A DNA stretch of 64,000 bases from Ephemerocybe angulata (GCA_013368325.1 JAACJK010000057.1:744001-808000), one strand, 5' to 3'; shown: positions 22,565 through 34,783, counted from the first letter of the stretch. Numbers and translations: made by a program. Notes: generated from the letters alone by a model not told the origin.

Positions 22565-23184
22565 TAACTTGTAGAGACCGTATGGTGGAATAGGTTGAGC
22601 TATGCAGTGACATGTAATTCGAAGTTCAACTTCGATCGTAAAGCTCCCTGTCGGTCAACCATCATAGACACCGCATTCAGGCCAACCGCCTTCAGCGCTG
22701 AGCGTTGTGCGTGCGTGATGAACGTATGTCTAGCCTCAACAATATTATTTTCACCTGGCAGGGGGCCTCACCATAATAGGCGCTGAATAAGCGCTCGTTC
22801 AATTTGTGTTATCAATAAGAACTTAGGAAGGATTAAAAGTGATATTCAGTAACCAGTACTACATCAACAAATTCTAAGCAATGGACACCACCAGTCACTA
22901 GGAGCAATGATAAACGTAACAGTCGAGGGAAGGGCGGGTCAGTGAGTGGAAGTCGAACAATAATCAGAGAATACTTGGAAGCGAGAGCCCCATCGGAAAG
23001 AGAAAGCGCAATAAACATCATAATCATTGTCACCAGAAAGTATACGAGACCTTTTTCCATCGCGCTGTTGAAGTGCAGACGAGAAGATATGTGCATGGTA
23101 AAGGAAGGGCCTATGTTGAAAGGATGAGATTCGAAAATGGCCGGGAAATTGGAGAGAGGTGTGGCAGGCTTGGGGGCCTCATCA

Positions 23185-25089
23185 CTAGAAGATGATCTCG
23201 AAAGCCCTTCGGAACGTAGAGCATTCCTCACAGGCAAGTGAGCTAAGAAAAAAAATCAGTCTAGCGAACGCGGATATATGTAGGAATGTCGACTTACATT
23301 GGTAGATGAAGCATCCCGGGGCAATCTGGAGGACTGGCGCCCGGCACACCCGCTGCCTGTCGAGCGGCTAGGTGCTCCTGGATGTGAATGCGGAGCTCTG
23401 TTCGAAACCGCCCCCTCCCGTCGTCCTTGACATCATGCTCGATGCCGTCCTTGAAACCAATTTCGCGAAGTGGGTCGACATAGTTTAAGCGCAGAATGAA
23501 GAGTAACTTCATCTTTTCGTGGCGCAGCCACTTCATGGCTGCATTGAAGATCCTGTCGACTTCGTCGTCCTGGGAAGTGTCAGTTTCGAGGTTCAAGGCG
23601 GAAAGCGTGGTGCCAAGGAGTCCAGCGTAGCCCTGGGCAAGGCTATCCTGAAGATCGACTCCGGTTAAAATGCGAGGCCGAGAAAGAGGATCCAACGAGC
23701 GGCGACCCGGAGAATTGGAAAACGGGAAGGGGGTGATGGTGTCTTCAAGGCCAGCAGTGAGGTGTGGGTGGCCAGAGTAACTTCCCCGCCTTGCGCGGGT
23801 GCTAGTCACCGGCGTAACCGGGGGTCGGGATTCAAGCAGCATGTTGGTCCTTCGTAACCTTTGAATTTCCGACTTCTCCCTTGATTGACCCAGGCCATTA
23901 GGGGAAGGTGAGGTCTCATTAGAGCGGGGGGAAAAGGAGAAAGAGCTAATAGTGGATGCTGTAGTCGATGGTAAAGTGGAGGTCGAGCGCGACCCCATGG
24001 AGGATGGGGATCCAAGTCCCACAGGGAGGGAGGTGGAGGAGCTCAATACACCTGCTGCGAGACTAAAGCGTTGGAGTTGTGGCGACAGACGAGTCGGGTC
24101 GATAAAGGAACTTGGGATCGGCGACCTTCTTGGGGTCCGACTCACGTTCTGGACCTGTGGGATGGGAGTCCCTTCCTCGGTGAGGTGGACTTGGACGTGC
24201 TTGCCAGTGGAACCAAACAGAGACGAGGCGGTAGTCTTAACCTTGTGGAACCCTCGAACCGTTCCATCAACGACCTGAAAACCGAATTATACTTCAATGT
24301 CAGAAGGCCCTCGTACTCCCCAAATGATGTATACGCACCGCATTGAGGAATTTGCCATCGCGATTCCTTGCGGTAGCGCCGCCGCGGGCACTGGCGCCAA
24401 CGATATAACCAAGCTTTGAAGGGGACCTGCCAAGACCAAGATCTTTGCTGGACACGACCGTCCGGCCCAAAGGCGACTCGGATACGCCCTGAAGAACATG
24501 TAAGAACTTAGGTGAACGTGCAAGGCGATAGGACTGGATGACTTACCTGATCAGCGCGAGTTGCCCGTGTGGCGAATGGACGGTCCTCAGAGCCAGAGAG
24601 TCGATGACTCCTCCCGGAATCCCCAGAAGATGTGGGCAAGGAGGACGAGGAGCGACCGGCGAGGCTCCTAGTAGCATCGGGATGCTGGGTGGGGTGGCGA
24701 GAAAAGAGCGTCGAAGCCGAGGTTGAGGGACGTGCCGTAGCGTAGCCACCAACACTTGACTCCTCATGATATGGAGGGGGAGGGAGTTTGAGACGGCGAG
24801 CTGGGCTCAATCCCATGTTTCGCAGCGACACTGCGCTGAGGGTGGATATTCTACCGGCAAGCGGCGACTGCGTCTGCGAATTCTGGTGCATTTGGGTCTG
24901 GCGGTGAAGGTCTAAGGGGAGGATGGTGGTCCTTGAGAGGCTGTCAAAGACTCTCCCAGTGTATATATCGGCATGGACATGAATGGGTGTGACTGGGGCT
25001 GAGATCGCGATTTTGCCGCGAGGCAAAAAGCGGGAAGGAGGCGGGAAGCGCCTATCATTCACATTATGCAAGCACGGACCAAGTGACAT
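23185..25089 (-). CDS. 575-aa Ser/Pro-rich protein of unknown function
   Basis: Four exons (25089-24547, 24488-24339, 24274-23298, 23242-23185) with GT..AG borders sum to 1,728 nt. The protein is rich in Ser, Pro, Thr and Arg through residues 60-450, with phosphorylation-like SPxR motifs (SPARR, SPGRR, TPRRSP). It has a conserved-looking segment TASSLFGSTGKHVQVHLTEEG in the middle and a denser C-terminal part (RIFNAAMKWLRHEKMKLLFILRLNYVDPLREIGF) that looks folded and helical. No family is recognised. It is convergent with the dioxygenase gene, about 620 bp away. A downstream open frame at 22833-23237 with hydrophobic segments overlaps its last exon in another frame and is not supported as a gene. 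Confidence 0.65.
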
Positions 25090-25609
25090 TGAAAGGCTGG
25101 GTGCATTGAATAGAGAATGAGTGGGGTGCCATGGAGGACGGAATCGAGATCGTAGACCAAGAGGGTCTCAATCATTGGACTTACCTAAAGGAACGAAACA
25201 AGCGCCTCGCGGTGAGCGCCCAGCGCTCGCGATTGCCCTCCTACTTACGTTGTTCGCGCCTAGCTGGTCGGCTCATCACTGACAGGCACCACAGATCCTC
25301 CGTCGATGTTCGGCTCCAATCTTCCATGCAAATAGACTTTGATTATTTGATATTGCTCTGGACACGCCTGGGACCTGGGTAAGCGCCGGACCTTCGAGGC
25401 TCCGTAACCTCGAAGAGGTTATGGACACATCGTGGGTGCGAAGTTCGCAAGAAACGCCACGAGCCAAAAGAGGTTAGATTTTCCACGCAAAGGTCACACG
25501 AACGCCGTCAGCAACCCAGAGCACTCAAAGTCGTTTCTACCGCAACCGCCTCCAACCCACTCGAACCAAGCTCCAACCCAACCTTCGCTCGCCGCCACCA
25601 CCATCACCC

Positions 25610-25969
25610 ATGTCTGTAAATCCAACCAAGCTGAAGAAAGCGAACTCTCCCTCTAGAAGGCCCGCCACTTGGTTTTCATTCAACCGTGGCCGTCGTCCAT
25701 CCTGCGAGTCGAATGCCGATTCCTGCATCCACCACCGTTCATCCTGCTCCAATGTCGATCCATCCTGCGTCCACATACCGGAAGAGGTGATCCAATCGAC
25801 GCTGGCCGCCCATGCTAGCATTGTCCGCTTCCTGGCATCAGCTGAAGCCGTCCACGAAGCGGCGCTAAGGTCTTATAATCTCTCCAACGACAAGTTGCGA
25901 CACTTCCTACAGTTCTACGAGGCCACGGAGCAGCTTGAGCAGGCCGAACAACTGAAGCAACGCATCTGA
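25610..25969 (+). CDS. 119-aa protein of unknown function
   Basis: A single open frame has a basic, Ser-rich N-terminus and several Cys residues (SCESNADSCIHHRSSCSN). Its C-terminal half is predicted helical (EVIQSTLAAHASIVRFLASAE and then FYEATEQLEQAEQLKQRI), possibly a short coiled coil. No intron is required. The frame has the composition of a real gene but no known motif. It lies divergently from the 575-aa gene, about 520 bp away. Confidence 0.45.
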   Translation: MSVNPTKLKKANSPSRRPATWFSFNRGRRPSCESNADSCIHHRSSCSNVDPSCVHIPEEVIQSTLAAHASIVRFLASAEAVHEAALRSYNLSNDKLRHFLQFYEATEQLEQAEQLKQRI

Positions 25970-26495
25970 CTTCGTAAGTCTTCCATTCCTCTCTCCTGCT
26001 CCAACATAGTTATCCTGACATGACGACTCGGCACCCGCCAGATCATCGCTCTCCTCTCAACCTCCCAGTACCGCTCCCTCGAATCTTGTTCCCTTCCCAC
26101 TGTTCCAACGCCCCCTCATTTCGAAACCATTTCTAGGTGGCCACTTCGTTTTTACTGTCATTTCTGTTGCCTTGGGTTCTGTTTACTTGGTCACCACTAC
26201 TATGTTTAGCTCATAAATATCATGAAGTCCTGCCAAAATTGTAGTTTTACAACGAGTGGGCCGCGAGCTAAGTTCTAACAAAATTGATAACGCAGGCGTT
26301 TGTGCTCAGGATGTCTGGCTATTCACGTTCGAAATGGTCTCCAAAGCTCTCCTTTCTCGCTGTTCTCGTAACTTTGCAAGTGCACTTGTCTTGGGGACGA
26401 CCAGCTGATTTGATAAGACAGATTGGTTGGGGAAAATTTGCCTGATGCCGTTGCAGATTGTCAGGCGCGGGTTGATGTTGGCAAGTGCGATTGAC

Positions 26496-27807
26496 TTACT
26501 GGTCCCACCATTCCAGCAATGAAGCAACGTGATTTTGCTCCCCCTTGAGCTCCAAAAACGAAAGCAAGCAGCTATAGAATCGTGTGGAGTCCGTGACCAA
26601 GTCGTCACGAGAGAACGATCCTGCTGGGCATAAAGAAAAGCGGACCTGGACATGGGGTACGATGTTGGATAGACATTAAGACAGGCACCATAAAAAGACA
26701 TACCAGCATCGCAACATATGCCAACGACGCCGCCGTCACTTTGGTCATACCGTGGATTTGAGCATTGCCACCTCGGGTTGCACGGTGGTGGCCGTCCACT
26801 GAGCTGGGACTCGTAAATACGTGCTTATAGGCTTGCACTAGTATCTTGCTTCTCAGCAAACCTTTCCACATATCGTCAGGGTCCGCCTTGAGCCCTGCAT
26901 ACAGAAGGTTTGGCCACTGAAGCCCAGAAGTGACTATTACCCCCGTTTGTAGTTGATTACGGGTACTAAACGAGAGGCCGATTTGAGCATGGATCAATAG
27001 AGAGAAAGTAGAACTTCGCCGAACCTCTCGTCATCCCAATCGTAGTCCGTTGGGCAGAGATATCTTCCAGTCACCTCATGGTGAAATCCTCTTGTGAGCT
27101 TCGAACTTCTGGAGATCGCTGGGATTAAAACTCCACCAGGTGGGGTGATCCAGTCGATGATAGTCCCTTTTAGACTCTTAATATCATCAGCTCTGGCAGT
27201 ATTGACGCCTTGTGTCAACTATAGAAGCCGCCCGTTAGCCATGACATCATAGCATGACGGTGAAGCCTGAGCCATACCAAGTCAGCGGCATACGCCGTGT
27301 ATGCATCCGTACGGTCCATTCCGTAGAGGCGGTCGGTAAGAAAGGGACAGAGCTTAAGCAGCTCAAGGAATAAGGTATGGTCCTTCTTTTCCCTGTTAGA
27401 AGAAGACGTTAAGCAACCACTGGCCCTCCATGTCACGTTTGGGACGGCTCACATGGGAGGTAACTGTTCGAGTGTGACCCCATTGGACGACATTTCCTCC
27501 GAGCGCTGAACACCGTCCTTGATCATGGTCCGAATGTTGTTGAAAGCGCAGATCGTACGACCCCAGTGTTTGCCGTAGCCGACCAAGGGATCAACCTTCA
27601 GGCTGGAGTGGGTGCCAGGTAAGTATTAGAAGGGCTGATTGAGTTCAAGGAATCGAACCCTTTCTTCCGAGGCCCAGGAGAATGCAGCACCATATCATCT
27701 TCGTCGGAAATTGTGACATCTATGGTGCGCTTCCTCCCATTAATAGGAGTTGGCATAGGAATGCCGGAGCCTGAGGCGTATTGGTTTTCATCATGGGCTC
27801 TAGCCAT
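26496..27807 (-). CDS. DUF6698-type protein, intact six-exon model
   Basis: The protein begins at ATG 27807 with a nuclear-signal-like basic stretch (NGRKRT and GPRKKG). It continues through introns at 27658-27603, 27452-27393, 27277-27219, one of about 59 nt near 27020-26960, and a last one opening with GTATGT. Core motifs in order are VGYGKHWGRTICAFNN, DDIKSLKGTIIDWITPPGG, RGFHHEVTGRYLCP, the Trp-Pro block LQWPNLLY, PDDMWKGLLRSKILVQAYKHVFTSPSSV, GNAQIHGMTKVTAASLAY and a terminal LLEWWDQ. This matches the pattern of DUF6698 proteins, a many-copy Agaricomycete family of unknown function that often ends in a WW-N/D motif. No stop interrupts the model. A TATA box lies about 85 bp upstream. Confidence 0.75.
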
Positions 27808-27889
27808 ATTTGCTCAGTAGAGGTGGTGTGGAGTGCTGGAAGAAGTGAACGATAAGCTGATATTGCTCTTCTTCCTTCGAGCTAGGCGC

Positions 27890-27900
27890 TATATATACAT
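27890..27900 (-). promoter_or_regulatory. TATA box of the DUF6698-type gene
   Basis: ATGTATATAT on the minus strand is 85-90 bp upstream of ATG 27807, a normal distance for a fungal TATA box. An AGCGCCTAG motif directly follows it (27882-27890). Confidence 0.5.
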
Positions 27901-28385
27901 CGTTGCTCAAACGGATTGAAGATGCTCATTCGCCGGTGCAACCTCGCTAACCAAGGCAAAACCAAGCATCGCGTTGTGCAAACTCTGATGGAAGCTGAAA
28001 CAGGGAATTGAACTGTGTCAGGAGAGGGTGGGCAAATCAAAATGGGACTCCAAGCCGAATCTCTTCGGAAGGCGCTTCTCGTTGACAGAAAGCGCCGAGG
28101 GCGCCAACCAAATTCGCCATTGGCAGTTCCCCACAGCCACACGGGTGACGGGCTGTGCTCAACCTTCAAGAATGCCAAACGAAACATTGCTGTTATTCAG
28201 TGAGGCGCGGAGAACCACGAGTCGCCGCATTTGACTATGTACAGCCATTACCCCCGAGTTCGAACTTCGGCAGTCCAGTTTGAGAAGCCTGAGAAGCGCC
28301 GCCCCCGACGGCTCGGCTACCAGTACCTGCCATGCACTGACTTCCGCCCCTCAGTGTGTGGCCCTTGAAAGAGCGCTAGCAGGGC

Positions 28386-28395
28386 ATATATATAA
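28386..28395 (+). promoter_or_regulatory. TATA box of the 377-aa gene
   Basis: ATATATATAA lies about 100 bp upstream of ATG 28494 with a pyrimidine-rich leader between. The surrounding sequence offers no competing TATA signal. Confidence 0.5.
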
Positions 28396-28493
28396 GACGA
28401 TTAGAAACCATTACTCAGAACCGTACAAGATCCCAGTTATCCACTCACTTCCAACCGCTCTATCACTTCGCCTCCCTTACCCTTGAGATTATC

Positions 28494-29803
28494 ATGGCCA
28501 CCTATCTTCCATCCTTTGACGTCCGCGAATCTCGGGCTCAATCCATGATTGATACAATGGTCGAGGCCCAAAACCTGGAGGATAAGATTCACAACACCAT
28601 CGGAGAGACCGGATGGATTTACCATTATGACTGGGTTATTGCCGGCCTCAGGCGATGGGCATGGTTCGTAATGCTCCAACTGCTTGTATTGCCAGTATCT
28701 GCTAACCTTAATAAAATAGGCCTTGCTTAGAGGACGGTCAACTTGTTCCAACAGATGAAATGGAACAGCACAGGCTAGAATACTATTTTAAAGGTCCATC
28801 CTGCGTCTGCGCTTACAAGCTTGGCGTGGAGTACACGGAGACAAAGATCCGTCTTATCGAGTCGGTGAATAGCAACGAAGAGAAGATCTGGTACCGTCCC
28901 TTTGTGGGAGAGTACATAGCAGAATGCGCAAGGGGTGTGTGTGGCTATTTCGGTAAGCCTTTAACTTTAAAGAGTTCAAGCGTATGCTCAACGGGTGTGG
29001 TATATTCAGTGGTACTCGAGCGATTTTATTCTGACAAGAATTTACTGGTCAAATGCTATGGGAAAAGGGGTGAGTTTTCTATGTCTCATGCGCTGCAGTA
29101 TGGCCTGTGAGTTGACACTCTCCCCTCTGTAGAGACACCTATCACAATCGCACCAGTGGTCGTCACTGGCAGTTTGATTGGGGATATGCCAGAGGATAAA
29201 GGCCCTATGAGTCCAGTCCGTGGATTCAGACGGGTTCTCGCCGGATCTGGCCCCACGAATGATCAGAAACATGCATTCAGTCGAAGCTCAAGGCCCCTGA
29301 AGAGGTTGCGCGAAGAGCATTACGTGGACGAGGTTGCTGTCGCCTGCAAGTACGACCTCCTCTGGAAAGGCGGCCTGCCGGGGCCAGAATTCTGGAACCT
29401 TTTTGTTCAATGTGCCAGATGTGAACGAGTTTTCACTAGGGATTTATATCCTTACGGACACCGATGCCATAAACGCATGATCATTCTGGGAGGATCCCAG
29501 TCTGATTACGACACCAGCGACGACGACTTAGTTGACGGCAAGGAGGAGATGAGCGGGGATGAGGACTCACAGGAGCCAAATGCTAAACGTAGGAGAACTC
29601 CTATGACGGATGCAGAAGTCGCTGCGAAACTGGTGGAGGTTGACAACTTGTTGGCCGAATATTGGCGATCATCTGAGGCGGAAGAGAAGAAACAGGCTGA
29701 AAGGGAGAAGGAGATTAAGTTGATGGAGGAGGAGATAGAGGAGCTGGAATTGCTGCGAAAGGAAATGTACCCACAGGAACCAGATTCCGAGTCGGAGGAG
29801 TAA
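28494..29803 (+). CDS. 377-aa protein with C-terminal zinc-binding motif and acidic coiled coil
   Basis: Exons 28494-28663, 28720-28952, 29010-29069 and 29133-29803 have GT..AG introns of 57-63 nt and sum to 1,134 nt with no stop. The N-terminal 150 residues include aromatic-rich WIYHYDWVIAGLRRW and two Cys residues in a CVCAYKLG context, and may form a folded domain. Residues about 210-270 contain CARCERVF...YGHRCH, a likely CCHC-type zinc site. The last 110 residues are acidic and then strongly helical (EKKQAEREKEIKLMEEEIEE), a predicted coiled coil. A KRRRT basic patch could be a nuclear signal. The family is not recognised. It is the last gene of the spacer cassette. Confidence 0.65.
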
Positions 29804-30108
29804 CGGAAGAGCCTTTGCATCTCAATGTACTTTACCCCAGAAAGATCTGCAACGCGGTATTACACACTTTATTGGACCATTATACACCTCTAAATTTGAA
29901 TATAGGAAACGGCCGTCCAAGTGGGACTTGTTAGGCGCTGTCTAGGCGCTAACAGCCTGTGCTGACTGAGAAGCGCCCAAGAGGCCACGTGACAGTGGTA
30001 GTTTATTTTTCTAACTCCGACAACTGCGCGACCGGCGTCAATGGCCTCTTGAAGGTCCTTCAACTTCCAAGTCCTCTAATTTAAGGAGCTTCACGTCGCT
30101 CGAGGTTT

Positions 30109-30357
30109 GCGGCTTTGTGTGCCGCATCCCGTCAAATATCACCGAATAGCTCGTGCGCCGATAGGCTCCAAGAGCTCCCAAGGTCCTTCTCCAACTTCAT
30201 CTTCACAGTGGTCAAGGATTGCGGCTTTGTGTGCCGCATCCCGTCAAGTGCCCATCGAATAGCTCGTGCGCTGATGGGCTCCAAGAGCTCCCAATGTCCT
30301 TCTCCAAGTTCATCTTCACGGTGGTCAAGGTTCGCGGCTTTGTGTGCCGCATTCCGG
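30109..30357. repeat. 112-bp tandem repeat, about 2.2 copies
   Basis: GCGGCTTTGTGTGCCGCAT recurs at 30109, 30221 and 30334 (periods 112 and 113). The intervening parts are about 90 percent alike (AGCTCGTGCG..., CCAAGAGCTCCCA..., CCTTCTCCAA...). Each repeat starts with an inverted pair, GCGGC and GCCGC. A closely similar core occurs just inside the right-arm boundary at about 32940-32972 and its mirror at about 21045-21077. Confidence 0.85.
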
Positions 30358-32833
30358 GAAGGTTGGAACAGGAAGCGAGCATGGGTAAAGCAACCTGTAG
30401 AGGTAAGTGCTCCATTGGTTTTCTATCAGTCCGTCAGATCGACGTCCAGTTTTTGATCAAGCCCACTCAACACCATCCACGAAAAGCCCTCACCTTGGGT
30501 TTCCGCCCTGTTTGCTCAAATTTTGTGGTGGTACGTTCACTGTCTCCATTTGAGTTGGCGTGGTTTATTCATTATTGGCTCTATAGACTATCTGGTGCTA
30601 CCGGGATTTCGAGGACGACCAAGCATTTTGTCACATTCCTCGGATGCTATCTTCCCTTCCCCAAGGAAAGTGGCGGAGGCTTGCTTGACTCTTGTCCTTA
30701 TCCTGGCGTTCCCCTTTTGGCACCCTGTAGGCTCGAGCATCGGTTGGACCTCTTTGTGCCCAACGCCGCCCTAGTTGCATGTGTGACTTGTTGTCTCTAC
30801 GCTGAGAGCAGGGAGTCCCAAGATGGAGAAGAGTGGGCCTGAAGCAGTTGAGATCCGTCCTTGGACCCGTTCTTGGACCTTACCCTGGCATCCTCTTCAA
30901 TGACAACCGGTGCTGCAACCGGTGCTGCACTCCCCATCACATCGCCCTAACACCACGCCATGCTCGGTCAAATGCTCGCCCACCGGCCTAATCCCTGCGA
31001 TACCCAACCACATGTGGTGGACCTTCAAAACCGTCCAATTTTGGCATGGCGATTCAAAATGAGGGCCCCATCTTGACCAGAACACCTGCGACCAACGATG
31101 GACCGACCTCGATACCCTACACCAGCCCTATGTACGATGCCCACGGTCCGCCACACCCCTATCGCGCGAGTTTGAGGCTTCTCTAGCCGACGCTCGCCCA
31201 TACCTGGGTCATCACAGTTGGATAGTAGGCCTGATGAACAATTGGAGCAGGGTATCAAGGAGGGCGGTTGCGAGGCTGTGGGTGCGACTGCTGCTGCGAT
31301 GTCTGGTGTGACACCCGCACCTGCAGTTGAGAAGCCCGAGTTGAAGGATGCCGGACGGGGGATATGATGTGGAGAGGATGGCAGGAAGATCGTGGAAGCG
31401 CCAAAGAGTACCTCGACGAGAGTGTGGAGGTGGAAAGTTTGTGTGGGTAGGAGTGCCGGAGGGGAGGGTGAAGGGTACTAGTCAACAGGTTGTTGAGAAG
31501 ATTGTGGAGGTTCAGAAAGGCGTGGAGGTACCTGGGACAGAATATTGGATATCGAGGAGGAGGTGGATGCGAAGTCCCGCTGCTAGGATGGTGGTGGAAA
31601 GGCACGTCGAGGCATGTGTCGATTGGATGGTCTAGGCCGTGAAACACGTCGAGGTCTGTGCTGAAGTACCCTGGACGTCAACAAGGAGCTGAACCGGATG
31701 ACAAAATCACCGAGGTCGAGGTGGAGAAGGTGTCGACAGGGACTGCGAGCACCACTATTAGTAGGGGATACCACAGGCCTCTACGCCGACGTCACGAGAT
31801 TTTCTCATCTTCAGGCGTCAACGTAGCTTCCTCAGAGATAGTACGACACCGACGAGTATGAAGAGGTGGGCGACGAGACTGATGCTGGGATGGAGGCTAA
31901 ATGGCATAACTCGCGTCGCGCCTCTGAGCATCGTGCTGCGACGCCGCCTGACAAATTAACGGGGGCGTCCGCTCCTCGACGATCTCGGCAGGGTTTATCT
32001 CTCTGGAAATTAGGGCTTCGAGGGCGACGGGACTTTGGAGCATGATCAAGGCTTAGAGCTATGAACAGAAACAGCACGACCGGGGGACGTCAAATGGGTT
32101 GGTGTCGTTGTTCTCCGCAGATATGGGTAGACCTCGGTGATCCAGATCGCGGAGCTGCTTGTGGAGAAGATTGTTTGGTCGATTGTGGAGGTTCGGAATG
32201 AGGGAAAGAGAATTGTGGTGGTTGACGGCGAGAAATTTGTGGGGGCGGAGAAGAAGGTCGAAAGGACTGTCAGGTTGGAGTGCAAGAGGAGAAGTTCCCC
32301 AAGGTTGGGCGACCCAAGCCTGAGATCCAAGATCGCGGACAAGCTCATGTCCCCCTCCCCTCCTCCAAAGGCATCCCTCTCCCTCGCCTAGGACCAGGTT
32401 TCCTTACCCCTTCATTCCAACCTGCAATCTCGTCAAGGATTTCCTCCCTCTTCGGCGTCACCGGCACTCTCCACATCCACGTCCACAACGACAGTATCAT
32501 CCTCGACACATACCAGGGCCTACGTCCATGAGCGAATGGGCTATGGATTGCTGGAAGCCCGGATCAGCACCTAATCAACACAAATCAGCAAGAGCAATGC
32601 AACGCCCCTCAAACCCTGATTTATACCTCCTGGTGAATGCTCAGTGCTCAAACCCCATGGACAAGCTACTCAGACTCATCAATGGTTGGTAGGCACTCAC
32701 CCTTCCCTCATCCACTTTTCTTTAACGAGTTTCCAAACAGCACATACAACTGGAGAATGTCAACCTTTCGCGTCGTAACAACGTCTGCTCGTTCTATGTC
32801 ATCCTGTAACAACATCCCTGCTTGGCGTGAACT
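30358..32833. other. Spacer sequence with no supported gene
   Basis: Several open frames of 80-200 codons occur, for example 30219-30842, 31348-31635 and 32137-32391, but none has a clean start, splice pattern or known motif. Two stretches share VEKIV/VEV-type coding (near 31490 and 32160), which could be decayed copies of one exon. A possible exon-like fragment (FGVTGTLHIHVHNDS) lies near 32450. I treat the region as gene remains. Confidence 0.4.
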
Positions 32834-33042
32834 TCAACGCTACCGTTTGAACTGGTCATTCTCCCTGCTACCCTTCTATTCCTCGCCGCCAGGAGGGACC
32901 GACCCTGTGGGAGCTATTGGAGTGGCACTATTCACTAGGGATTGCGGCTTTGGTTGCCGCATTCTCGTCAAACGATCTCAATAGCAACCAGGATATCCGC
33001 CACCATTGCTACTGCTTCGAGCGCTGGCTCTAGATTGATATG

Positions 33043-33063
33043 TCTTACCGTGATCCGGTAAGA
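33043..33063. repeat. 8-bp perfect hairpin in the right arm
   Basis: Mirror of the hairpin at 20954-20974 (TCTTACCG, loop TGATC, CGGTAAGA). The block of about 65 bp around it (33018-33085) has a diverged direct copy at about 33168-33232, sharing GCGCTGGCT and TGATGTCAAGG-like cores. Confidence 0.5.
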
Positions 33064-34128
33064 CTGGATGTCAAGGCCAGTTGACGACTAAGCTTTCTAT
33101 GGTGGTTGGGAATCGAGACGTGTGTGCCAACCAACCTCATCTCGGTGTGCGCCTGCGCCTGGGCTGCCTTGCGCTGGCTGTAGACTGAAATACCTTGCCT
33201 TGAGTGGCGAGGCTGATGTCAAGGGTCAGTAAGCACACGGATTACCTTTGATATCCGGGATCTAGGACATCGGCAGCTCTGAGGTGTGTTCCAAGATAAT
33301 ATACTCCTTCCGACAGCCATCTGACGATCCATACATGCAGGTCATGACCTCTTCTTATCGCATCATTCCTTTTTGGATGACTTTGAAAGTACCGGTACGT
33401 TCTTGTTCGATATCCGGGGTTCGTTTGGTGACCTTCATTTTGCATGTTTCATTCAGACGGATTGCTTGCTCCCGCTCGGTTCTCCCTCGTCGTCTTGATT
33501 AGCCACAACGCTGGGAGCCTCTCTCCCTTCGACCCCACCACCACTCTCCCGACAGTCTACATCCCTATGCCTCCTATAGTTCGGCCACGTCCCTGAAGCC
33601 CGGATACGCTTTGCACTATCAGCCCTTGAGCATCCTCTCAGTGCTTCAATCCCTTCAGTGACCCAACGAGGGACCTTCTCAGCAGGTGGAGCTGCTGTCC
33701 ACAGGCATCAATAAACGGCAGCAGCGGCAACAACAACAACAGCCGTTGGACTCGCACCCCGGTTCAAGTTTCCCCGGCCTCTTGGTAGAACTAGATGGAG
33801 CCGTCGTTTAGAACATGCAGCGGTGCCGGCGTTGCTCCCCCACAAGCTCAGGTGAGCATCTCCGCACTACCCTGCCTCGGTCCGTGCGCTCTCAAGCGAT
33901 GGGCCCGACGTGACCACGGAATACATATTTGGGGCGCTGCGGGGTGGTTCCAGCACCCCTGGATTCGCGTTCTTTGCCACTCCCTCCGCGCAGTCACCCT
34001 CCCTCCGTCACTACCCTATCTTTCTCGAGCCAGGAGACCGTCTAGGTCTCCTCTGGGTCTGCTTATCGATGATGCCGCGCAATCTACTTAAAAATATCAT
34101 CAATATCGTACTGATTTCTCTGCTCTAG

Positions 34129-34783
34129 ATGAACGACTTTATGAGGAAGCAAAACATGGCCCGCGTCGTAGCAAATGCCGTTTGGCATGGGTGCCGGTGT
34201 GCCCAATATGGGAGGACGAATCTCCTCCAAGGCCTACAGCCCTCTAATCAGCGACAACTCGACATGCTCATGGCCAACCAAAACAACTCCTCCATGAACT
34301 TCGCCAAGTTTATCCAGCCCCCTCAGATACCTCAACGACCTGACCAACCACCGCCCCAGCACCAGCAACAACCGCCATTCATGAACAACGGCATGAGCTA
34401 CTCGTCCCCCGGTCTTCTCCTCGAATGACGTCCTGCGCCGCGGCTCCCCATCACTTCCCCCTAACCCCGTCATCCATGTCCGTCATGCCCCAGAACATGT
34501 CCAGTCAGATGCTCGCGAACCAGCCTAATCAGATGCGCCAGCGTACTCTGAACGTGTTGGAACTCCAGGAGCACGCTAGTCAACTTCAAATTGCGATTCA
34601 GAACGAGGAGAATGTGATTCACAACATCAAACTGCAAGCCACCGCAGCGTGCCACCGATACCCAACGAAACAGCCTAGCGCCTGAAGCATCTCAGCACTT
34701 CAGTAACTCAGAAGAAGGAGATTCTACATAAGATGGTCAACGCGATTCAGATTGTGGCGGCTCAGAACCCCCAATACCTGTGA
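34129..34783 (+). pseudogene. Gln/Asn-rich protein fragments, right copy
   Basis: Mirror of 19234-19888, with the same broken frames (MNDFMRKQNMARV, then QPPQIPQRPDQ, then NVLELQEHASQLQ, then KEILHKMVNAIQIV). A donor-like GTGAGT follows at 34781, and the next credible piece of coding sequence is the bHLH fragment 400 bp downstream. Whether both came from one gene is unclear. Confidence 0.4.

Noticed and set aside
22833..23237. Possible membrane protein frame downstream of the 575-aa gene
   Set aside because: It overlaps the last exon in another phase and has no independent start or splice evidence; the hydrophobic run alone is not enough.
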